This document shows, in pieces, positions 22,341 through 29,918 of a stretch of 37,644 nt of DNA. The stretch is from assembly GCA_036259875.1 (NCBI GenBank), contig DATAAZ010000022.1:1-37644 (forward strand), read 5' to 3'. Origin of the DNA: DATAAZ01 sp036259875. GTDB taxonomy: Bacteria; Actinomycetota; Thermoleophilia; Gaiellales; Gaiellaceae. The notes beneath the pieces are model-generated. The model was not told the origin of the DNA. It saw nothing but the letters and a program-made list of their open reading frames with translations, and searched no databases. The position numbers and the translations under genes were made by a program. Numbering within the stretch: position 1 is the stretch's first letter; every line of letters starts with the position of its first letter.

Positions 22341-23428
22341 ACGCGGACTCCCAGGCGCTCGATGACGGCGTCGGCGACGTCGCTCGTGCCGACCGCGGCC
22401 GGATCGTCGCGCGTGGGCTTCATGTCGTACGTGACACTCGCTCCTTCGGCGATCACGTCGGCGATCGCCCCCTCGAGCCGGTCGGCGGCGTCGCGCTCGT
22501 CGAGGTGGCGAAGCATCATGACGCCCGAGAGCATCATCGCCATCGGGTTTACCTTGTTTTGGCCGGTGTACTTCGGCGCCGAGCCGTGCGTGGGCTCGAA
22601 GACGGCCGCCGTGGCGCCGAAGTTCCCGCCCGGCGCCAGCCCGAGCCCGCCGACGAGCCCCGCGGCGAGGTCGGAGACGATGTCGCCGTAGAGGTTCGTG
22701 CAGACGAGCACGTCGTACTCCTCGGGCCGCTGGACGAGCTGCATCGTCAGGTTGTCGACGATGCGGTCGTCGAACCCGACGTCGCGGTTTTCCTCCGCCA
22801 CTTCGCGCGCGACGCGGAGGTAGAGGCCGTCCGTGAACTTCATGATGTTGGCCTTGTGGACGGCCGTGACCTTGCCGCGGCCGTGGCGGCGGGCGTAGTC
22901 GAACGCGAACTGGACGATGCGACGCGTTCCGCTCACCGAGATCGGCTTCAGCGAGAGCCCGGAGTCGGGCCGGAGCGGAAGGCGCGTCTTGCGCTCGACC
23001 CACGCCAGCAGCTCTCGGGCCTCTTCGCTTGCGTACTCGAACTCGATCCCGGCGTAGAGGTCCTCCGTGTTCTCGCGGACGACGACGAGATCGACGCCGT
23101 CGTAGCGGGAGCGGACGCCCGGATAGCTCTTGCAGGGCCGCACCTGCGCGTAGAGGTCGAGCGTCTTCCGAAGCGCGACGTTCACGGAGCGGAAGCCCGT
23201 CCCGACCGGGGTCGTGATCGGGCCCTTGAGCGCGACGCCGTTTTCCTGGATCGAGTCGAGGACGTGGTCGGGGAGCGGTGTGCCGCCGTGCTCGTCCATG
23301 ACGTCGGCACCGGCATGTTGGACGTCCCACTCGATCTCGGCGCCGGTCGCCTCGATCACGCGGCGGGTCGCCTCGGCGATCTCCGGCCCGGTCCCGTCGC
23401 CGGGGATGAACGTCACTCGATGCGCCAC
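22337..23428 (-). CDS. icd: Isocitrate dehydrogenase, short NAD-type with an NADP-type cofactor motif
   Basis: Converts isocitrate to 2-oxoglutarate. At 363 residues it is a short type-I beta-decarboxylating dehydrogenase, close in size to NAD-dependent forms. TFIPGDGTGPEIAEA, the SxN-type substrate loop GFRSVNVALRKTLDLYAQ, AVHKANIMKFTDGL (the catalytic Lys) and TNLYGDIVSDLAAGL (metal-binding Asp) are intact. After His281 the sequence is GSAPKYTGQNKVNP: Lys286-Tyr287 correspond to Lys344-Tyr345 of E. coli NADP-IDH, so NADP use is inferred. Isopropylmalate and homoisocitrate dehydrogenases are relatives, but the context with mdh and citrate synthase favours IDH. GTG 23428 lies exactly 6 bases after TAGATT. 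Confidence 0.9.
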   Translation of the reverse strand: MAHRVTFIPGDGTGPEIAEATRRVIEATGAEIEWDVQHAGADVMDEHGGTPLPDHVLDSIQENGVALKGPITTPVGTGFRSVNVALRKTLDLYAQVRPCKSYPGVRSRYDGVDLVVVRENTEDLYAGIEFEYASEEARELLAWVERKTRLPLRPDSGLSLKPISVSGTRRIVQFAFDYARRHGRGKVTAVHKANIMKFTDGLYLRVAREVAEENRDVGFDDRIVDNLTMQLVQRPEEYDVLVCTNLYGDIVSDLAAGLVGGLGLAPGGNFGATAAVFEPTHGSAPKYTGQNKVNPMAMMLSGVMMLRHLDERDAADRLEGAIADVIAEGASVTYDMKPTRDDPAAVGTSDVADAVIERLGVRV

Positions 23429-23434
23429 GCGCGG

Positions 23435-23477
23435 AATCTACCCACGAGCGCGTTGGCCGCGCCGTTCGGGGTAGATT
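23435..23477. promoter_or_regulatory. Twin leaderless promoters of icd-mdh and citrate synthase
   Basis: On the minus strand TAGATT (23440-23435) precedes the icd GTG by 6 bases, and on the plus strand TAGATT (23472-23477) precedes the citrate synthase GTG by 6 bases. Both are flanked as GGGTAGATT...GC-GTG. The 55-base gap between the two start codons is nearly symmetric, so a shared regulator could sit between them. Confidence 0.65.
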
Positions 23478-23483
23478 GGCCGC

Positions 23484-24587
23484 GTGAACGACTTCAGACC
23501 GGGTCTCGAGGGGGTCGTCGCCGTCCAGACTGAGATCGCGGAGCCCGACAGGGAGGGCGGCCAGCTCCGCTATCGCGGCGTCGACATCGAGGAGCTCGTC
23601 GGTCACCACCCGTACGAGAACGTCTGGGGGCTCCTCGTCGACGACGAGCTGAGCTCCAAGATGCCCGATCCCGAGCCGTACGAGCCCGCGCGTCTCACCG
23701 GCAACGCGCCTGCGGATCTGCAGGCGGAGACGGCGCGGCTCGCCGGCGAGTGGAAGCTCGGGAAGCTGAACGAAATCTCGGACGAGCAGGCCCGCGAGGA
23801 CCTCGGCCGCCTCTCCGCGCTCATGATGGAGATCGTCGCCCGGTCGGCCGCCGTCGCGGACGGTCGCGAGCCCGCCCCGGACGACGTGGTTGCCCAGGGG
23901 ACGACGGCCGCCGAGAAGTTCCTCCTCCGCTGGCGCGGGGACGCGGACCCGCGGCACGTGAAGGCGATCGATACCTACTGGATCTGCACGGCCGAGCACG
24001 GCCTGAACGCCTCGACCTTCACCGCACGCGTCGTCGCCTCGACCGGTGCCGACTGCGGCGCCGCCCTCTCGTCCGCGGTCGGGGCCCTCTCGGGACCGCT
24101 GCACGGCGGTGCGCCCGCGTACGTGAAGCCGATGCTCGAGGAGGTCGCGCGGATGGGCGACGCAGAGCGCTGGGTCCGCGAGGCGCTCGCGAGCCGGAAG
24201 CGCATCATGGGCTTCGGTCACCGGATCTACCGCGCGGAAGACCCGCGCTCTCGGCTCCTGAAGCGCGTCGCGAAGGAGCTCGACGCGCCGAACGTCGAGG
24301 TCGCCGAGGAGCTCGAGCAGGTCGCGCTCCGGGCGCTCCAGGAGCGCTACCCCGAGCGCGTGCTCGCGACGAACGTCGAGTACTACTCGGCCATCGTCCT
24401 CGACAGCGCCGAGATCCCCCCGTCGCTCGCGCCGGCCATGTTCGCGTGCTCGCGCGTGGCGGGCTGGTCGGCGCACATCCTCGAGCAGAAACGGACCGGG
24501 CGGCTCTTCCGGCCCTCGGCGCAGTACGTCGGCCCGCCGAGCCGGCCCGCGTCCGAGGTTCGCGGCGGCGCGCCGGTTCCGAGTTGA
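23484..24587 (+). CDS. gltA: Citrate synthase
   Basis: Condenses acetyl-CoA with oxaloacetate. The 367-residue protein is the short, dimer-type citrate synthase found in Gram-positive bacteria. Signatures are LRYRGVDIEELV at the N-terminus, ICTAEHGLNASTFTARV (His172), GPLHGGAPAYV (His207) and IMGFGHRIYRAEDPRS (His246). The C-terminal AGWSAHILEQ and RLFRPSAQYVGP are also typical. 2-Methylcitrate synthase is very similar and cannot be excluded, but propionate here has a methylmalonyl route and the neighbours are icd and mdh. GTG 23484 is fixed by TAGATT 6 bases upstream. The stop overlaps the next TTG start (TTGA). Confidence 0.92.
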   Translation: MNDFRPGLEGVVAVQTEIAEPDREGGQLRYRGVDIEELVGHHPYENVWGLLVDDELSSKMPDPEPYEPARLTGNAPADLQAETARLAGEWKLGKLNEISDEQAREDLGRLSALMMEIVARSAAVADGREPAPDDVVAQGTTAAEKFLLRWRGDADPRHVKAIDTYWICTAEHGLNASTFTARVVASTGADCGAALSSAVGALSGPLHGGAPAYVKPMLEEVARMGDAERWVREALASRKRIMGFGHRIYRAEDPRSRLLKRVAKELDAPNVEVAEELEQVALRALQERYPERVLATNVEYYSAIVLDSAEIPPSLAPAMFACSRVAGWSAHILEQKRTGRLFRPSAQYVGPPSRPASEVRGGAPVPS

Positions 24588-25072
24588 CCCTCGCAGAGGC
24601 GGCCGCCAAGGCGGCAGCGACGTCCGACGCCCGCGCGCTCGCCGACCTGCGGCGCGAGGTCGACGAAGAGCTAGAGGCCGCCGTTCGAAGCGGCGACTAC
24701 CGCGAGCGGGCGCTCGCCTACCGGGCGATCGGCCAGCTCCGGTTCGCGCAGAAGACGGAGCTTCTTCGCCGTGGGCTCGAGGACGAGAGCCCGGCGTGCC
24801 GAGGGTCCGCGCTCCTCTCGCTCGAGCTTCTGTCGCGCGACCATCCCGGGCTCGTGAACAAGGTGCGGCCGCTGCTGCACGAGCTCGCGAACGCGGACCC
24901 GAACCAGGCCGTGCGCCGACTCGCCATCCTCTGCCTCAAGAACGGCTCGCCTAGCCGCGACACGCTCACTCTTCTCGAGCACCTCGCCGAGGAGGAGGCC
25001 GAGGAGAGGGAGCTGAGGGCGGCGGCCACCTCGGTCCACAGGGCGCTCAGGCGCAAGGCCGCGTCGCGCTAG
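24584..25072 (+). CDS. Small helical-repeat (HEAT-like) protein coupled to citrate synthase
   Basis: A 162-residue, mostly helical protein starting at TTG 24584, whose bases overlap the gltA stop as TTGA. Pairs of helices such as RERALAYRAIGQLRFAQKTE, SPACRGSALLSLELLSRDHP and PNQAVRRLAILCLKNGSPS have the spacing of HEAT/armadillo repeats, and the end (LEEEAEERELRAAATSVHRAL approximately) is highly charged. There is no signal peptide or membrane segment. The coupling suggests a co-expressed partner or scaffold, but the function is unknown. It is convergent with xerD-like, 36 bases away. Confidence 0.65.
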   Translation: MTLAEAAAKAAATSDARALADLRREVDEELEAAVRSGDYRERALAYRAIGQLRFAQKTELLRRGLEDESPACRGSALLSLELLSRDHPGLVNKVRPLLHELANADPNQAVRRLAILCLKNGSPSRDTLTLLEHLAEEEAEERELRAAATSVHRALRRKAASR

Positions 25073-25108
25073 CAACTCGGCGTGCCGGCGCTCGTCCGGG
25101 CGCACTCC

Positions 25109-26032
25109 CTACGGCTCGCGCGTAGAGCCTTGCCGTCTCTCGCGCCGCCTCGCGTGCGGGTGGGCGCGGAAGTACGTCTCGCGCCGCCGCAGCTCCGACA
25201 CGTGCGTGTAGACCTCCGTCGTCCCGAGGTCGGCGTGCCCCAGCATCTCCTGCACGCTCCGCAGGTCGGCGCCGCCCTCGAGCAGGTGCGTCGCGAAGGA
25301 GTGCCGCAGCAGGTGCGGATGGACGCGCGCCGGCTCCAGACCCGCTTTCACCGCGAGCCGGCGCAGCACGAGAAAGGCGCCGCCGCGCGTGAGGGGGCCG
25401 CCGTGCGCGTTCAGGAAGAGCTCTGGCCGATGGCGACGGTCGAGGTATGGGCGTCCACGCGCGACGTAGCGGCGCACCGCCTCGACGGCGGGGCGCCCGA
25501 GCGGCACGATCCGCTCCTTGTCGCCCTTCCCGACGCAGCGCACCACTCGGTTCTCGAGCTCGACTCCCGCGCGGTCGAGGCCGACCGCTTCGCTGACACG
25601 GAGCCCGGCGCCGTAGAGGAGCTCGACGAGCGCGCGGTCGCGCAGCGCCCGCGGGGTCGTCCCGGTGGCGGCGGCGATGAGGCGCTCGATCTCGGCCGGA
25701 GTCAGCGAGCGCGGAATGCGCGTACGCCGTCGCGGAAGCGGGACGTCGAGCGCCGGGTTGTCGCTGCGGATTCCGAGCAGGACGAGGTGGCGGAAGAACG
25801 ACCGAAGCGCTGCCGCCTTCCGCGCCACGGAGCTCGGCGCAAGCCCGCGGGCTCGAAGCTCGGCGAGCCACGCCTGCACCTCGTCGCTCGCCGCCGAGGT
25901 GGGCGGACGGCCGAGGAAGGACGAGAAGTCGGCGAGGTCGCGGCGGTAGGCATCGAGCGTCCGCGGCGCGCGGCGGGCGCCGAGGAGCGCGAGGAAGCTC
26001 TCGACGGCAGCGTCGGTCGGCGGAGGGTGCAT
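25109..26032 (-). CDS. xerD: Tyrosine recombinase, XerD-like
   Basis: A 307-residue site-specific recombinase, most likely part of the Xer system that resolves chromosome dimers at dif. The N-terminal SAM-like domain (SFLALLGARRAPRTLDAYRR, residues 11-30) is followed by the catalytic domain. LLYGAGLRVSEAVGL has the first Arg, GKGDKERIVPLG the Lys, HPHLLRHSFATHLLEGGADL the His-x-x-Arg, and MLGHADLGTTEVYTHV the nucleophilic Tyr. All catalytic residues are present. The C-terminal tail is Arg-rich. A second recombinase gene lies 50 bases upstream on the same strand, and no transposase, integrase target or phage gene is near. Confidence 0.88.
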   Translation of the reverse strand: MHPPPTDAAVESFLALLGARRAPRTLDAYRRDLADFSSFLGRPPTSAASDEVQAWLAELRARGLAPSSVARKAAALRSFFRHLVLLGIRSDNPALDVPLPRRRTRIPRSLTPAEIERLIAAATGTTPRALRDRALVELLYGAGLRVSEAVGLDRAGVELENRVVRCVGKGDKERIVPLGRPAVEAVRRYVARGRPYLDRRHRPELFLNAHGGPLTRGGAFLVLRRLAVKAGLEPARVHPHLLRHSFATHLLEGGADLRSVQEMLGHADLGTTEVYTHVSELRRRETYFRAHPHARRRERRQGSTREP

Positions 26033-26082
26033 CGGGGCCAGACAGGGTTCGGTACGCGCGTCCGTCGTCCTTGTCCGGCCGC

Positions 26083-26943
26083 CTATTCGCGCTCGACGGC
26101 ACGCGGGTGGGCGCGGTCGTACACACGGCGCAGGCGCTTCGCGTCGACGTGACTGTAGATCTGCGTCGTCGAGAGCGACGCGTGGCCGAGGAGCTCCTGA
26201 ATCGTGCGGAGGTCGGCACCGCCTTCCAGGAGGTCGGTGGCGAACGCGTGGCGGAGTCGGTGAGGATTCGGGAGGAGGCGGCGAAGCGTCGAGGTGTCGA
26301 GCGGCCGGCCCCGCACCGACACGAAGAGGCGGTCCTCGGCACCGCGCAGGAGCGCGGGTCGGGCACGCTCGAGGTAGATGCGGAGACGGTAGGCGGCCTC
26401 CTCGCCGAGCGGGACGACGCGCTCCTTGCCTCCCTTGCCGCGGACGTGGACGAGCTCACGCTCGAAATCCACGTCGGCGAGCTTGAGCTCGACCGCTTCC
26501 TGGGCGCGAAGGCCGGCCGAGTAGACGAGCTCGAAGAGCGCCTGATTGCGCAGCCCGAGAGGCGTCCGCGCACCGAATCCGTCGAGGAGGGCGTCCGTCT
26601 CGCGCGGGCGGGGCGCGTGCGGGAGCCGCCGCCGCCGACGACCCGCAAGCGAGAGATCGGGAACGCGCGCCGGCCCGAGCGCGGCGCGGAGGAACGAGCG
26701 GACCGCGGCGAGCCTTCGGGCGAGCGTGGTCGACGCGAGTTTGCGCGGCTTCCGGCCGGGACGGTCGGCGCCGAGCGCGGCCGCGTAGTCGGCGAAGAGG
26801 CGCGCGTCCATCGCGGCGAGCGAGAGTCCACGGCGATCGAGCCAGGCGGCGAACTCGGTGAGGTCGCGTCGGTACGCCCGCCGGGTGGCGTCCGAGAGCG
26901 CCGGGCTTTCGAGGAAGCGTTCGATCTCGCGTGCCGTGTCCAC
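26083..26943 (-). CDS. xerC: Tyrosine recombinase, XerC-like
   Basis: A 286-residue recombinase with the same plan as its neighbour: N-terminal domain from DTAREIERFLES, then LVYSAGLRAQEAVELKL (Arg), GKGGKERVVPLGEEA (Lys), NPHRLRHAFATDLLEGGADL (His-x-x-Arg) and LLGHASLSTTQIYSHVD (Tyr). GTG 26943 is chosen because it begins the family N-terminus; the frame stays open upstream to 27144 but the residues there are low-complexity Arg/Pro. No convincing -10 is seen at the leaderless spacing. The pair with the gene at 25109 suggests a XerC-XerD heterodimer encoded as one unit. Between this gene and 27156 no gene is recognised; a short plus-strand frame ending at 27146 is probably spurious. Confidence 0.82.
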   Translation of the reverse strand: MDTAREIERFLESPALSDATRRAYRRDLTEFAAWLDRRGLSLAAMDARLFADYAAALGADRPGRKPRKLASTTLARRLAAVRSFLRAALGPARVPDLSLAGRRRRRLPHAPRPRETDALLDGFGARTPLGLRNQALFELVYSAGLRAQEAVELKLADVDFERELVHVRGKGGKERVVPLGEEAAYRLRIYLERARPALLRGAEDRLFVSVRGRPLDTSTLRRLLPNPHRLRHAFATDLLEGGADLRTIQELLGHASLSTTQIYSHVDAKRLRRVYDRAHPRAVERE

Positions 26944-27143
26944 GCCCCCGTGTTCCGAGGGCGAGCGCAACTTCCTGCCGGGGCCGTCGTGGCGCCGGGA
27001 GAGGGAACTTCGACGTCGGCTTCGCCGTCGCTCAGCATCCGGTGCGAGGGGCAGCCGACCTCGGCACGCTCGGCGAGGCGCTCCGTGGCTTCTGCCGCGT
27101 CCTCGACGGGCTGGTCGAGACCGACGGGCGCACGGGCGCGGCA

Positions 27144-27149
27144 TAGTTC
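27144..27149 (+). promoter_or_regulatory. Leaderless -10 hexamer of the DUF2071 gene
   Basis: TAGTTC lies exactly 6 bases before GTG 27156. Confidence 0.45.
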
Positions 27150-27155
27150 GCGCCC

Positions 27156-27767
27156 GTGGGCCTCACGCTTGGCGTCGGGGAGCTCGTTATCGCGAGCTGG
27201 GGGACGGACGCGGACTCGGTCGCCCGCGCGGTCTACCCGGGCCTCGAGCCCGCCGAGATCGGCGGCCGGCACCGCGTCTCGATCGCCGCGCTTCGCTTCA
27301 CGGGCGGGCGCCTCGGCGTGGTTCCGGTCGCGCCCTTCTCCCAGCTGAACGTCCGGGCATACGTGCGGTACGAGGGAAGGCCGGCCGTCTACTTCCTGCG
27401 CTCGTACGTCTCGCTCGGCGGCCTGGCAGGCGCCTTCTTCGGCGCGCCGCTTCGTGCCGCGCGCATCCGGATGCGGCGCGGTCGCGTTGACGTGCCCGCG
27501 GGTGGTTTCTCGCTCGCGTATGAGCTCGGCGAGCGCGCGGACGCCGGCGAGCTCGGCGCCCACGAGGTCGCCCTGTTCGAGGCGGCGGGGCTGCGCGCGA
27601 TCCGGATCGAGCGGAGAGGCGCGGAGTGGCGGCGCGCGACGACGGTGGGAGCCGCGCGAGCGGATGTCCTGCTCGCACTCGGGTTCGCGCTCGAAGGGGG
27701 ACCCGACCTCGCGTACGCGGAGGGCGGCTCGTTCGCGTTCGACGTCCCTCCGCAGCGCGTTCGCTGA
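27156..27767 (+). CDS. DUF2071 (YqjF-like) protein
   Basis: A 203-residue protein of the DUF2071 family, whose fold resembles acetoacetate decarboxylase but whose function is unknown. Typical parts are RVSIAALRFTGGRLGVVPVA, PFSQLNVRAYVRYEGRPAVY, FLRSYVSLGGLAGAFFGAPL (usually S-L-D/G in the family) and a C-terminal Tyr/Phe-rich strand (DLAYAEGGSFAFDV). The GTG start matches the -10 hexamer upstream. It is divergent from the recombinase genes and followed by pckA, which has its own upstream signals. Confidence 0.7.
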   Translation: MGLTLGVGELVIASWGTDADSVARAVYPGLEPAEIGGRHRVSIAALRFTGGRLGVVPVAPFSQLNVRAYVRYEGRPAVYFLRSYVSLGGLAGAFFGAPLRAARIRMRRGRVDVPAGGFSLAYELGERADAGELGAHEVALFEAAGLRAIRIERRGAEWRRATTVGAARADVLLALGFALEGGPDLAYAEGGSFAFDVPPQRVR

Positions 27768-27810
27768 CGCGAGCCGCGGGCGACCATTCCGCGCGCCCGG
27801 CGCGGCGGCG

Positions 27811-27847
27811 TACGATATGCCCGGTTTCTTGCCCGCGTGCGCGCGGG
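27811..27847 (+). promoter_or_regulatory. pckA promoter and 5' hairpin
   Basis: TACGAT (27811-27816) is a good -10 about 44 bases before the pckA ATG. CCCGCG (27832-27837) and CGCGGG (27842-27847) then form a 6-bp hairpin in the short leader. A second, closer hexamer TAGCTA (27848-27853) sits exactly 6 bases before the ATG, so pckA may have both a leadered and a leaderless start. Confidence 0.4.
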
Positions 27848-27859
27848 TAGCTAGGGCGC

Positions 27860-29449
27860 ATGGCGATCTCGACGACCGTAGGCGGATTGGAGGCGCACGG
27901 GCTCGACCCGCGCGGCCGCGTCTACTGGCAGCCGACCACGTCGATGCTCTACACGCGCGCGCTCGCCCGGGGCGAGGCGCGCCTCGCCGAAGGCGGCCCG
28001 CTCGTCGTCGACACGGGCCGGCACACGGGCCGCTCGCCCAAGGACCGCTTCGTCGTCCGCGAGCCGGAATCAGAAGACCGGATCTGGTGGGGCGAGGTCA
28101 ACCGTCCGCTCGAGGAGGACCGGTTCGAGGGCCTTCGCGACAAGGTCGTGGCGCGGCTCGACGAGGTCGACGAGGTGTACGTCGTCGACGCGTTTGCCGG
28201 CGCGGATCCGGCACATCGGATCGGCGTGCGCGTCGTCACGGAGTCGCCGTGGCACGCGCTCTTCGCGAAGACGCTCTTCATCGAGCCGACCGACGACGAG
28301 CTGGAGAAGCACCAGCCCGACGCGCTCGTGCTCCACGCGCCGTCGGTCGAAGCCGATCCCGAGGAGGACGGGACGCGGAGCGAGACCTTCATCGTCCTTC
28401 ATCCAACCCGCTCCGAAGTCGTAATCGGCGGCACCGAGTACGCCGGCGAGATCAAGAAGTCGATCTTCGCCGTCATGAACGACCGTCTGCCGCTCGAGGG
28501 CGTCTTCCCGATGCACTGCTCGGCGAACGTCGGGAAAGACGGGCGCGTGTCCGTATTCTTCGGCCTCTCGGGGACCGGGAAAACGACGCTCTCGGCCGAC
28601 CCGAACCGCCACCTGATCGGCGACGACGAGCACGGCTGGGGCGACGAGGGCGTCTTCAACCTCGAAGGCGGCTGCTACGCGAAGGTGATTCGGCTCTCGC
28701 GCGAGGCCGAGCCGCAGATCTGGGCGGCGACCCATTCGTTCGGGACGGTGCTCGAGAACGCGATCGCCGACGAGCGAGGCGTCCTCGATCTCGACGACGA
28801 CTCGAAGACGGAGAACACGCGTGCCGCCTACACGCTCGAGCGGATCGACAACGCGCTCCCGACGAAGCGAGCCGGCCACCCGAGCTCCGTCGTCTTCCTG
28901 ACCGCCGACGCCTTCTCTGTCCTGCCGCCGATCGCGCGCCTCTCGCGCGAGCAGGCGATGTTCTACTTCCTGGCCGGGTTTACGGCGAAGCTGGCCGGGA
29001 CGGAGATCGGGGTCAAGGAGCCGCAGCCGACATTCTCGGCGTGCTTCGGGGCGCCGTTCCTGCCTCAGGCTCCGACGGTCTACGCGCGGATGCTGGGCGA
29101 CAAGCTGCGTCGGCACGACGCGGCGGTCTGGCTCGTGAACACCGGCTGGACGGGCGGGCCGTACGGCGACGGCAGGCGGATGCCGATCCAGGCGACGCGC
29201 GCCCTCCTCGAGGCCGCCCTCGCGGGCGCGCTCGACGACGCCGAGTACCGCCGGGACCCCGTCTTCGGGTTCGAGGTTCCACTCGACGTCCCGGGCGTCG
29301 ACCCGAAGCTCCTGGATCCGCGCTCCACGTGGCGCGAGCCGGATGCGTACGACGAGCGGGCGCGCTTCCTGGCCACCAAGTTCCAGGAGAACTTCGCGAG
29401 GTTCGCCGATCCCGAGTCGGAGATCGCGAAGGCCGGGCCGCGGGTCTAA
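27860..29449 (+). CDS. pckA: ATP-dependent phosphoenolpyruvate carboxykinase
   Basis: Converts oxaloacetate and ATP to phosphoenolpyruvate and CO2, the first step of gluconeogenesis from TCA intermediates. The 529 residues match the ATP type: VDTGRHTGRSPKDRFVV near residue 50, the P-loop GLSGTGKTTLSADPNR (235 on, Lys241 and Thr242), GDDEHGWGDEGVFNLEGGCY with metal-binding Asp residues, and FSACFGAPFLP near the C-terminus. The ATG start agrees with the hexamers upstream. It lies between the DUF2071 gene and the sdh genes, close to mdh and citrate synthase. Confidence 0.95.
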   Translation: MAISTTVGGLEAHGLDPRGRVYWQPTTSMLYTRALARGEARLAEGGPLVVDTGRHTGRSPKDRFVVREPESEDRIWWGEVNRPLEEDRFEGLRDKVVARLDEVDEVYVVDAFAGADPAHRIGVRVVTESPWHALFAKTLFIEPTDDELEKHQPDALVLHAPSVEADPEEDGTRSETFIVLHPTRSEVVIGGTEYAGEIKKSIFAVMNDRLPLEGVFPMHCSANVGKDGRVSVFFGLSGTGKTTLSADPNRHLIGDDEHGWGDEGVFNLEGGCYAKVIRLSREAEPQIWAATHSFGTVLENAIADERGVLDLDDDSKTENTRAAYTLERIDNALPTKRAGHPSSVVFLTADAFSVLPPIARLSREQAMFYFLAGFTAKLAGTEIGVKEPQPTFSACFGAPFLPQAPTVYARMLGDKLRRHDAAVWLVNTGWTGGPYGDGRRMPIQATRALLEAALAGALDDAEYRRDPVFGFEVPLDVPGVDPKLLDPRSTWREPDAYDERARFLATKFQENFARFADPESEIAKAGPRV

Positions 29450-29510
29450 GGAGGGACTGGCGGAACGTCGTCCCGCGGGTGATGTCGTTCCACGGACGCA
29501 GGGAGGCCGC

Positions 29511-29641
29511 GTAGCCGCAGGCTACCGGGTCGGCTGACGTCGCAGGGTCGGGTCGAACGGCGCGGCCCGGCGGCTCACGCTGCATTTGGCCAGGCGTCCC
29601 GCCGGGGTCGGGAAAACCGCACCGCGAGACGCCTGCTGGCC
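29511..29641. other. Structured 230-base gap after pckA, no recognised gene
   Basis: Between the pckA stop (29449) and 29680 no convincing gene is seen. GTAGCC (29511-29516) and GGCTAC (29520-29525) form a tight hairpin. A larger stem pairs GGCC-AGGCGTC (29588-29598) with GACGCCT-GCT-GGCC (29628-29641), enclosing a GC-rich arm with GGGAAAACC. This could be a structured RNA, a terminator region or a palindromic regulatory site. I could not match it to a known riboswitch. Confidence 0.35.
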
Positions 29642-29679
29642 GTCTCGCGCACGGGCCGTTCGCGTGCCACGGTTCGCGC

Positions 29680-29841
29680 ATGAACGCGACCATCGCCATC
29701 GGAGCCGTTCATCCTTCGGACGAGTGCGATTCGTGCGCGCCCGTCCTCGCGCGCGACCGGATTGCTGCGGCGGGCTACGTCCTCATGCTCGTGCTCGTCG
29801 CGTCGTTCCTCGGGCTCGTCGGCGTCGCGGCGCTCGCATAG
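29680..29841 (+). CDS. Possible 53-residue single-span membrane protein
   Basis: From ATG 29680 the frame reads MNATIAIGAVHPSDECDSCA, then PVLARDRIAAAGYV and a hydrophobic helix LMLVLVASFLGLVGVAALA, stop. It has a C-x2-C pair and one membrane segment at the C-terminus, as in tail-anchored proteins. No Shine-Dalgarno site is present and the hexamer at the leaderless position (CACGGT) is weak. It precedes sdhA by 77 bases; succinate dehydrogenase here lacks a membrane anchor subunit, but a link is speculative. Confidence 0.35.
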   Translation: MNATIAIGAVHPSDECDSCAPVLARDRIAAAGYVLMLVLVASFLGLVGVAALA

Positions 29842-29904
29842 CTCAAGACCGCCCGGGCGGCGCGCCGCGGCGCGGAGCCGAGCCGGGTGAAAAGGGGTTT
29901 CGTG

Positions 29905-29910
29905 TAGCGT
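29905..29910 (+). promoter_or_regulatory. -10 hexamer of sdhA
   Basis: TAGCGT lies 8 bases before GTG 29919, so the sdh transcript probably starts at or about 2 bases before the start codon. Confidence 0.5.
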
Positions 29911-29918
29911 CTCGAGCG

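Noticed and set aside
21408..24476. A 1022-codon minus-strand open frame running through mdh and beyond
   Set aside because: Only its last 310 codons (from TTG 22340) are mdh; upstream it is antisense or out of frame to icd and citrate synthase, with Arg-rich low-complexity translation typical of shadow frames in GC-rich DNA.
26083..27144. 353-codon version of the XerC-like protein starting near 27144
   Set aside because: The extra 67 residues are Arg-rich and unlike recombinase N-termini; GTG 26943 begins the family domain directly.
26931..27146. 71-codon plus-strand ORF between xerC and the DUF2071 gene
   Set aside because: Its first half is Arg/Pro low-complexity antisense to the open xerC frame, and no -10 or ribosome site supports it; the second half (FDVGFAVAQHPV) matches nothing I recognise.
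29450..29660. Possible ydaO-type (c-di-AMP) riboswitch after pckA
   Set aside because: A stretch near 29531 loosely resembles the conserved 3' part of that motif, but the order of elements is wrong and the downstream gene is not a typical target; kept only as unexplained structure.
29586..29918. Upstream extension of sdhA to about 29586
   Set aside because: The frame is open but the translation is Arg/Ala-rich; FAD-domain similarity begins at GTG 29919, which also has TAGCGT upstream.
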